DNA of 33,176 bases from Emcibacteraceae bacterium (GTDB lineage: Bacteria > Pseudomonadota > Alphaproteobacteria > Sphingomonadales > Emcibacteraceae), in the NCBI GenBank assembly GCA_028281625.1, contig JANQJN010000064.1, positions 1 through 33,176 of the forward strand, given 5' to 3'. Shown here piece after piece: positions 17,038-23,184 of the stretch. The notes under the pieces are model-generated. The model did not search any database. It saw only the letters and a program-made list of their open reading frames with translations, and was not told the origin of the DNA. Made by a program: the position numbers and the translations under genes. The stretch's first letter is position 1. Each line of letters starts with the position of its first letter.

Positions 17038-18489
17038 ATGCAAGATTATAAAAAATTGTCAAAAACTCTACTGATGGCAACGGCAGCTTCTGCCTTCGTA
17101 ATGGCGGCGCCAGTAATTCCGCAAGTTGCAGAATTTACAGGTCAGGTAGCGGCAGCACAGGAACTCGGCACTTCCAGTCAAGCATCAATTGATGCAAGGG
17201 CACAAGCGAGAGCAAGTCGCCCAAAAATCACATCGGTTCAAAGTGTCCGTGAGAGACAGGGTAAAATCCTTAATAAAGCACAGGAATATGTAAGTGCTGA
17301 ACCACCTGAATTGGCAAGAGCAAAGGAGAGCTTGCTAAGTCAGAGAATTGATCGCTGGATTGAGCCTGAACTGGTAGGGTATTATCAAATATTGTCTTCT
17401 ATCGCTCAATCTGAAGGCGATATGGATACAGTACTTTCGCACTACAAAACACTTCTGCAGATGGAAAAGATCCCATACAGCCTTAGGGATCAGCTCACAT
17501 ATTCTGTAGGCCAGCTTGAGTTTTCAAATGGCAATACGGAAGAAGGTAAAAAATTCTTATATGAGTGGTTACAATATCAACCTAATCCAAATATTTCTCA
17601 TCTCGAGTTCTTTGCCAATATCCATTATTCACTCGGCCAAGCGGATGGTGTAACACCACCAGAGGCGGAGAAGAATTTCAGGCTTGCTGTTGAATACCTA
17701 AACTGGGCAATCAGAAAAGCGGAAGCCGAAGGTAAGCCTGACAAGGAGAACTGGTACGGTGTTCTGCGATCTTTGCACAATTCACTAGAAGAGAATGACA
17801 AAGTTCTTGAGTATGCCGAGCTTCTAACGACCAGATGGCCTAAAAAAGAATATTGGGTTCAGCTTTCTTCACTTTATGCTCAAGCAGCGTCAGAACCTGG
17901 TTTAAGTGATGAAGAAATCGTCAGATTTGAGAAGAAACAGCTCTCAGCATTCGAGATGGCATACCGTCAAGATATGTTTGATGCTGGCCGCGAATATGAA
18001 GCAATGGCTCAACTTTATCTTTATCATGAAAGCCCTTATCAATCATCCAAAGTTATGACTTCGGCGCTAGAAGCAGGAAATTCAGAGAGAAATCTGAAAA
18101 ATCTGCAACTTCAGGCAAATGCCTTTATCGATGGTAAAGACCTTGACAAGGCAGTTGATCCTCTGATTGCTGCTGCAGCTATGTCTGAAGATGGTGACAA
18201 TTATATGCGTCTTGCAAATGTGTATTTGAACCTTGATAAATATGCCGAAGCAGCTGAAGCTATTGACAATGCTCTTGAAAAGGGTGGCTTAAGACGTCCT
18301 GATCAGTCAAGCTTGCTTCAAGGACAGGCTTATTTGGCATTGGAAGAATTTGACAATGCGAGAGGCTCCTTCCGTGCAGCTATTGATGCCGCAGAAGACG
18401 ATCGTACTGAGAAAATGGCACGTGACATGCTTAGATATGTGGATTCAGAAGAAAAGCGCATTAAGGATATTAGGGAGTATCTATCCTAA
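17038..18489 (+). CDS. Secreted TPR-repeat protein of the TonB operon
   Basis: A 483-aa protein with an N-terminal signal sequence (hydrophobic residues 11-27; a likely cleavage site near VAAAQE, about residue 41), so probably periplasmic or membrane-associated. The rest is helical with TPR-like repeats, clearest at NYMRLANVYLNLDKYAEAAE and then QAYLALEEFDNARGSFRAAI near the C terminus. TPR proteins close TonB2/TtpC operons in gammaproteobacteria, and here it lies 21 bases after tonB, behind GGAGAGG. It may act as a scaffold between the energising complex and the cell envelope. The partner is not known. Confidence 0.88.
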   Translation: MQDYKKLSKTLLMATAASAFVMAAPVIPQVAEFTGQVAAAQELGTSSQASIDARAQARASRPKITSVQSVRERQGKILNKAQEYVSAEPPELARAKESLLSQRIDRWIEPELVGYYQILSSIAQSEGDMDTVLSHYKTLLQMEKIPYSLRDQLTYSVGQLEFSNGNTEEGKKFLYEWLQYQPNPNISHLEFFANIHYSLGQADGVTPPEAEKNFRLAVEYLNWAIRKAEAEGKPDKENWYGVLRSLHNSLEENDKVLEYAELLTTRWPKKEYWVQLSSLYAQAASEPGLSDEEIVRFEKKQLSAFEMAYRQDMFDAGREYEAMAQLYLYHESPYQSSKVMTSALEAGNSERNLKNLQLQANAFIDGKDLDKAVDPLIAAAAMSEDGDNYMRLANVYLNLDKYAEAAEAIDNALEKGGLRRPDQSSLLQGQAYLALEEFDNARGSFRAAIDAAEDDRTEKMARDMLRYVDSEEKRIKDIREYLS

Positions 18490-18513
18490 GTCTTAAAAGT
18501 AAAAAAGATATTG

Positions 18514-18547
18514 AAAACAGGGTGGAATGTTTTCCTCTCTGTTTTTT
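18514..18547 (+). terminator. Intrinsic terminator after the TonB operon
   Basis: Stem AAAACAGGGTGGAA (18514-18527) pairs with TTCCTCTCTGTTTT (18532-18545) with one mismatch and one G-U, around loop TGTT, followed by more T's to 18547. It lies 24 bases after the TPR gene stop and is closely related to the terminator at 19128-19160. Confidence 0.85.
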
Positions 18548-18612
18548 GGGAAAAAGTATAAATCTTGATTTCTTCAAGTGTTTGAAAAAATATAATGTTA
18601 AAGGACTAGAAT

Positions 18613-19017
18613 ATGCGTAAGCATTCTTCAAAAAACCAAGATGATGCAGCGATTGATATGACACCGATGCTCGACATCGTGTTTATCATGTTGATCTTTT
18701 TCATCGTTACCGCCTCTTTCCTGAAAGAAGCCGGTATTGATGTTAATCGTCCAGACGGTTCTGAAAACCAGAATGATCAGAATGATATGCAGAATATCAT
18801 GATCACTGTCACAGCTGACAATGAAGTGTGGATGCAAAGCCGCCGTATTGATATTCGTGCGGTTCGTGCGAATGTTGAACGTCTTAAAGCGGAAAATCCT
18901 GAAGGATCTATTGTAATTCAGGCAGACCAGGATTCGAACATTGATACCGTGGCTGTAATCATGGACTCCTTGAATTCGGCAGGTTTCTACGATCACGTAC
19001 TTGCTACAGCGAATTAG
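18613..19017 (+). CDS. ExbD biopolymer transport protein, copy 2 (paralogue of 15993-16394)
   Basis: A 134-aa ExbD. It is nearly identical to copy 1 from IDMTPMLDIVFIMLIFFIV through EAGI-VNRPDG and again over RRIDIRAVRANVERLKAENP, but differs in the first ten residues, the linker (SENQNDQNDMQN) and the last 25 residues. Asp21 is kept, so it should be functional. AAGGA lies seven bases before the ATG. It sits 123 bases after the TPR gene, beyond a terminator, and is followed by its own, so it is probably expressed apart from the operon or by read-through. It may swap with copy 1 in the complex. Confidence 0.93.
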   Translation: MRKHSSKNQDDAAIDMTPMLDIVFIMLIFFIVTASFLKEAGIDVNRPDGSENQNDQNDMQNIMITVTADNEVWMQSRRIDIRAVRANVERLKAENPEGSIVIQADQDSNIDTVAVIMDSLNSAGFYDHVLATAN

Positions 19018-19325
19018 CAATCGAGTGCTTGTAAAGGATTGACCACCATAGCCGTGGTATTTGGATTTGCAGGAGAAATTTTTTTAAAGACTTTCTACCA
19101 TAAGTCCAAGCGACAAAAAGAATTATGAAACAGGGTGGAAAATTTCCTCCCTGTTTTTTTGTGACCATATGTCATTACAAATATATTTTGGTTCTTGTTT
19201 AAATACTTCTTTTATTTGCTCTAAGCACTTTTACTGATCTTGATTGGAAAAGTGATTTGTTCTATCGTAACTGCACGAAATAAAACAATAATCAGACGCC
19301 AGTCAAAACATACTCGGGATAATTA
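19018..19325. other. Intergenic stretch holding the second terminator
   Basis: These 308 bases contain no gene that I can support. A small ACCAC/GTGGT hairpin lies near 19043-19059, then a purine-rich GCAGGAG that looks like a ribosome binding site with no start codon after it. Next is the terminator at 19128-19160, then AT-rich sequence that should carry the promoter of the TipF-like gene. Confidence 0.5.
19128..19160 (+). terminator. Intrinsic terminator after exbD copy 2
   Basis: Stem AAACAGGGTGGAA (19128-19140) pairs with TTCCTCCCTGTTT (19144-19156) with one mismatch, a three-base loop, and a run of T's to 19160. Twelve bases of the left arm, AACAGGGTGGAA, are the same as in the terminator at 18514-18547. 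Confidence 0.88.
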
Positions 19326-20510
19326 ATGAGTGTATTTTTTCACATCATTTTAGTGGTAGGAAATATTTTGATTTCTCTTCTGGCGACGATTTATGTACCA
19401 GGACTAGTTTCCGACATTGATCCGCTAAGTGCCAGAATATTGGGTGGGGCTGTTTTTCTTTTCCTGCTTCAGCTTCACATCTTATTATTCGTTGTTCGGG
19501 TTAATAAAGAAGATGTTACCGATCGACTTATGGCGCTTCATCAGGATTATCAGGTTTATCAGGACCAACTTGAACAAACCAGGGAGGAAACGGAAAAGCT
19601 TCGCGAGCAGGTTAAAAATAATGAACTTGGCCAAAACAAGGAAATCGTCAATGAAATGAAACTGCTACAGACTTTGCTTGCTCAGGTCGTTGAAAAGTCC
19701 AGTGGTGGCTCGTCGGTAACATCGAAAAACGAAACATCATTGGAGGTTCGTCACGGTGGTGATCGGGAAGCTGATGAGATTCTCAACATTATGCACCATG
19801 CTTTGGAAGATAATCGCATTGATCTCTATCTGCAGCCGATTGTATCGCTGCCTGCGCGTAAGGTAGAGCACTACGAAGCCTATTCACGGGTAAGGGATGA
19901 CAAGGGGGAAGTTATATTCCCGTCTCAGTATATTCGGCTCGCCGAAGATTCTGGCCTGGTCAGCACACTTGATAATTTGCTGCTATTTAGATGCATTCAG
20001 GTAATCCGCCGTTTGGGCACAAGAAGACCAAACATGCGGTTCTTTTGTAATATCTCCTCCGTATCACTAAATGATAAAGACTTTTTCCCACAGTTTGTGG
20101 ATTTTATGCTTGATAATCATGAACTGGCTGACAGGTTGGTATTTGAATTTACGCAGCAGGATGTTCAAAGGCAGGCAAATAACATTTGGGCGTCACTCGC
20201 AACCCTCGGGAAACGTGGTTTCCGTTTTTCGGTTGATAACGTTCAGACGCTTAATCACGACTTGTCGGATTTGGCGGCGCGCTACTTCAAATATGTGAAA
20301 CTAAACCCAGAACTGCTTCTTGATGAAAATATTGATATTGAGCGGACCGATATAAAGGAAGCCTATTCACGGTATGACATCGAACTCATTGTCGAAAAAA
20401 TTGAAAGTGATGCGACCTTGGTGGAAGTCCTCGATTGCGGTATCGATCGAGGACAGGGGTATTTGTTTGGTGAACCAGTGCTAAGTAGCGATGTGACCAG
20501 TAAGCTTTAA
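19326..20510 (+). CDS. TipF-like membrane protein with degenerate EAL domain
   Basis: The 394-aa protein has two N-terminal membrane helices (about 4-26 and 38-57), a coiled coil (about 60-122), and an EAL-type domain (about 150-390). The domain is degenerate. The EAL triplet is EAY at 184-186, the paired aspartates are Asp304-Asn305, and the E-x-T-E motif ends in Gln (EFTQ, from 274). Asn242 in FFCNISS, Lys325 and the QGYLFGEP ending remain. Without the metal-binding set it is probably a c-di-GMP sensor rather than a phosphodiesterase. Layout and motifs fit TipF, which places the flagellum at the pole in Caulobacter. It ends one base from convergent cheZ, which supports a motility role. Confidence 0.85.
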   Translation: MSVFFHIILVVGNILISLLATIYVPGLVSDIDPLSARILGGAVFLFLLQLHILLFVVRVNKEDVTDRLMALHQDYQVYQDQLEQTREETEKLREQVKNNELGQNKEIVNEMKLLQTLLAQVVEKSSGGSSVTSKNETSLEVRHGGDREADEILNIMHHALEDNRIDLYLQPIVSLPARKVEHYEAYSRVRDDKGEVIFPSQYIRLAEDSGLVSTLDNLLLFRCIQVIRRLGTRRPNMRFFCNISSVSLNDKDFFPQFVDFMLDNHELADRLVFEFTQQDVQRQANNIWASLATLGKRGFRFSVDNVQTLNHDLSDLAARYFKYVKLNPELLLDENIDIERTDIKEAYSRYDIELIVEKIESDATLVEVLDCGIDRGQGYLFGEPVLSSDVTSKL

Positions 20511-20511
20511 T

Positions 20512-21465
20512 TTAAGCAAACAAGCTATCGATATCATCCTGTGAAGTTTCTTCGCTGTCTACGTCAGCTTTTACTTCATTTGCAGCTTCTATTGGTTCTG
20601 CTTCAGGCGATGGAGCTGGTGCAGCTTCTGCTGCGGGTTGCTCTGGTTCTGCTGTCACGGCTTCAACGGGCTCCTCAACAGGAGCCGCTTCTTCAACAGG
20701 CGCTGTTTCTTCAACTGGCGCTGCTTTAGCAACAGGAGCGGGATCTTCAACAGACGCAGCTTCTTCTGAAACAGTATCGGATTCCACAGGTGCAGAATTT
20801 TGCTCGGCTTCAAAATCAAGAAGTGAATCTACTTCACCCTGATCAATGCCTTCTCCCGCAAGGGCTGGACCGTTCAGCAAGTCGTTTGAATCAAAGCCTT
20901 CAGCTTCTGGATCAAGTATTGGCTTGTCGCCGTTCGCTGTAGCTGTTTCAGCATTGATACCCAAAATAGCGATCAATTTGCCAACGCGGTCCTCGACGTG
21001 GTTCAGCGTTTTAACAACCTTGCTGATCCGCTGACCAGTGATGTCTTGGAAAGAACAAGCCTCGAAGATCTTCATCACTTCAGTATTGATGTGATTCTTA
21101 TATTCATCAAAATCATCAGAATCGAAGCTCATCAGGTCTTCTGCAGCTTGCATGATTGTATCGGTCGCGGATTCGGTTGCCTCAACGATCGCGTCCAACT
21201 CCTGACCAGCGCGTGGAATTCCAGCGCTGTCATCATGGTCTGGCGAAAGTGAAGAAATTTCAGCACGCGCATCTTCGATATAATCTGCAAGATCCTGACA
21301 TTCTTTATACAGTGTAAGATCGATAGACTTGAAATAGCTTTCAAGTGAACGCATAAGTACTTCGGTAACCGCAGCAACGTCGGGAAGTGCGATTGGCAGG
21401 TGATCGCCAGCCCTTAATCTGTCTACTAGCGGTTCAATATGGTCTGGCAATAGTCCTGATGACAT
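20512..21465 (-). CDS. cheZ: Chemotaxis phosphatase CheZ with long acidic tail
   Basis: CheZ speeds dephosphorylation of CheY-P. The 317-aa protein has a helical N-terminal domain with the phosphatase signature ACSFQDITGQRISKV. Asp141 and Gln145 correspond to Asp143 and catalytic Gln147 of E. coli CheZ. E. coli CheZ is 214 aa, so about 100 residues are added: an Ala/Pro/Glu-rich linker (about 220-300) with PVEE repeats. It ends in SQDDIDSLFA, like the C-terminal CheY-binding peptide of E. coli CheZ (SQDQVDDLLDSLGF). A similar peptide, DQGEVDSLLDF, lies at 208-218 before the linker. The gene is coupled to cheY by a TAATG overlap. Confidence 0.93.
   Translation of the reverse strand: MSSGLLPDHIEPLVDRLRAGDHLPIALPDVAAVTEVLMRSLESYFKSIDLTLYKECQDLADYIEDARAEISSLSPDHDDSAGIPRAGQELDAIVEATESATDTIMQAAEDLMSFDSDDFDEYKNHINTEVMKIFEACSFQDITGQRISKVVKTLNHVEDRVGKLIAILGINAETATANGDKPILDPEAEGFDSNDLLNGPALAGEGIDQGEVDSLLDFEAEQNSAPVESDTVSEEAASVEDPAPVAKAAPVEETAPVEEAAPVEEPVEAVTAEPEQPAAEAAPAPSPEAEPIEAANEVKADVDSEETSQDDIDSLFA
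20663..20764. repeat. 18-bp imperfect tandem repeat inside cheZ
   Basis: On the plus strand the motif TCAAC-A-GG-GC recurs at 20675, 20693, 20711, 20729 and 20747, an exact 18-base period, after a 12-base partial unit at 20663. In the protein this makes the six-residue units VEETAP, VEEAAP and similar of the CheZ linker. The period keeps the frame, so unit number could vary without breaking the gene. Confidence 0.75.
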
Positions 21466-21851
21466 TAAAAATCTCCAAGCACGCTAGTAAGCTTAGATTT
21501 AAGTGTAGCTGCATTGAATGGCTTTACAATATAGTTGTTTACGCCGGCTTTTTTAGCAGCGATAACGTTATCTGTTTTTGATTCAGCAGTTACCATAATG
21601 AAAGGAAGTGACTTCAGCATATCGTCTGAGCGTACTTCTTTCAGAAGCTCATATCCTGTCATTGGTTCCATGTTCCAGTCGGAAATTACCAAATCATAAT
21701 TTTTACCACGCAGTTTGTTGAGTGCTTCTGCACCGTCTGTCGCTTCATCAACATTGTGAAAACCAAGTTGCTTCAGAAGATTGCGAATGATACGCAGCAT
21801 TGTTTTATAATCATCTACGATCAAGATTGATAATGACATATCTACGGCCAT
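21465..21851 (-). CDS. cheY: CheY-like single-domain response regulator
   Basis: A 128-aa receiver domain with no output domain. The acidic pocket is Asp13-Asp14, the phosphorylation site Asp58 in VISDWNM, the switch Thr88 and the conserved Lys110 in VKPF. A Tyr equivalent to CheY Tyr106 is present in NNYIVKPF. As the gene directly before cheZ it is the likely CheZ substrate controlling flagellar switching. AAGGA lies about ten bases before the ATG at 21851. An internal ATG at residue 5 is a possible alternative. The closest chemotaxis and flagellar genes are outside the window. Confidence 0.94.
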   Translation of the reverse strand: MAVDMSLSILIVDDYKTMLRIIRNLLKQLGFHNVDEATDGAEALNKLRGKNYDLVISDWNMEPMTGYELLKEVRSDDMLKSLPFIMVTAESKTDNVIAAKKAGVNNYIVKPFNAATLKSKLTSVLGDF

Positions 21852-22108
21852 TTTTTCCCGTTCCTTTTATGTGGTTAATAATAATTTCGCTTCGCCGATC
21901 CCCATCGATCATTTACGAATGTCTTCAAATTAGCGACAGAGACTAAAAAAAGAGTTAATAGAGTGGAATTTAAGGTAAATATTATTAAAAAATGATGCAA
22001 TAAATGGGAAAATACTGCCAATATCACTATATTTCGAACCCAACATCAATTACGGTATGGCATTTGAATAATGCGACCCAATTAATATAAACACCAAAGA
22101 CACGCAAA

Positions 22109-23098
22109 ATGAAAATCTTTAGACATGTTGATCAGTTTCCAGATGAATGTCGCGGTTCAGTAATCGTTTTGGGAAACTTCGACGGTTTTCACAAAGGACA
22201 TCAGAAAGTCATTGGAACAGCGGGTAGGATCGCTGCTGAGATGAATACAACGCTATCGGTGCTTAGCATGGAACCGCATCCGAGAATGTTTTTTAATCCT
22301 GCCCAAAAGGAATTTCGCCTTAACTCCTTTCGAACCAAATCACATCTGCTGGAAAATTTCGGTGTTGATCATTTTATTGTCCTGCCATTTGACAAGCATC
22401 TAGCCACAATGGAGGCAGAGGACTTTGTTATGAATGTCCTTGTCCGTGACATCGGTGCGCTGCATGTTGTGGTGGGTTACGATTATTGCTTTGGCGCTGG
22501 GCGCCGTGGTGGTGTTAATGTGCTCGGGTGGCTCTCCAAGATGGAGCAGTTTGGTCTGACTGTGGTGAAGAAGGTCATGGAGCATGACCATATTTATTCC
22601 TCAAGCAACATCCGTGATACGCTTAAGAAGGGTGATGTTCGAAAAGTCGCTGACAGGCTTGGTCATTGGTGGCATGTGGAAGGGCACGTTCGCCGCGGCG
22701 ATCAGCGCGGAAGAACTATTGATTTTCCAACTGCCAATCTTCCGCTTGACGGATATATCGAGCCTAAATACGGCGTTTACGCAGTCCGGATCATTATTGA
22801 AAGCGGCGAGCATGAGGGTATTTGGGATGCGGTTGCCAATGTGGGTAGAAGGCCAACATTCGATAAAGAAGACGTGCTGCTTGAATCGCATATTTTTGAT
22901 TTTGATGCGGATATTTATGAGCAACTGATCAAAGTGGAATTTGTTGATTTCATCAGGCCGGAAATGAAGTTTGACGGTCTTGATAGCCTCAAGGAGCAGA
23001 TTGAAAAAGATAGTGAAATAGCCAGAGAAATTCTTAAAAAAGACGAAAATCAGCAATCCTACATTCCCGCACCCAATTTATCAGAATATCTAGATTAG
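22109..23098 (+). CDS. ribF: Bifunctional riboflavin kinase / FAD synthetase
   Basis: RibF makes FMN and FAD from riboflavin and ATP. The 329-aa protein has the nucleotidyltransferase domain first, with GNFDGFHKGHQ (His28 and His31 of the H-x-G-H-type motif) and VVGYDYCFGAGRRG near 112. The kinase domain follows, with GDQRGRTIDFPTANL at about 197-211 and ANVGRRPTF near 246. The ATG at 22109 lacks an obvious strong ribosome binding site. It is 86 bases before ileS, a standard alphaproteobacterial neighbourhood (ribF-ileS-lspA). Confidence 0.97.
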   Translation: MKIFRHVDQFPDECRGSVIVLGNFDGFHKGHQKVIGTAGRIAAEMNTTLSVLSMEPHPRMFFNPAQKEFRLNSFRTKSHLLENFGVDHFIVLPFDKHLATMEAEDFVMNVLVRDIGALHVVVGYDYCFGAGRRGGVNVLGWLSKMEQFGLTVVKKVMEHDHIYSSSNIRDTLKKGDVRKVADRLGHWWHVEGHVRRGDQRGRTIDFPTANLPLDGYIEPKYGVYAVRIIIESGEHEGIWDAVANVGRRPTFDKEDVLLESHIFDFDADIYEQLIKVEFVDFIRPEMKFDGLDSLKEQIEKDSEIAREILKKDENQQSYIPAPNLSEYLD

Positions 23099-23184
23099 AT
23101 TTGGCAGTAATTAAGGCTCGACAGCGGGGGGGCGAACTTGCTACATAGGGTAAATTTTTTAAAATCAAACATTAAGCTAAAGCT

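Noticed and set aside
18565..18596. TTGATT and TATAAT as a private promoter for exbD copy 2
   Set aside because: The spacer is 20 bases, and the predicted start would fall inside the ribosome binding site.
21870..21920. Sigma-28-like promoter upstream of cheY (TAAA, 15 bases, GGCGAAGC on the minus strand)
   Set aside because: Spacing is right but only about half of the GCCGATAA element matches, so it is too weak to claim.
21852..22108. FMN riboswitch upstream of ribF
   Set aside because: No conserved FMN-aptamer segments such as AGGAU or GAGGGUG-type boxes are seen, and FMN switches in these bacteria usually precede ribB.
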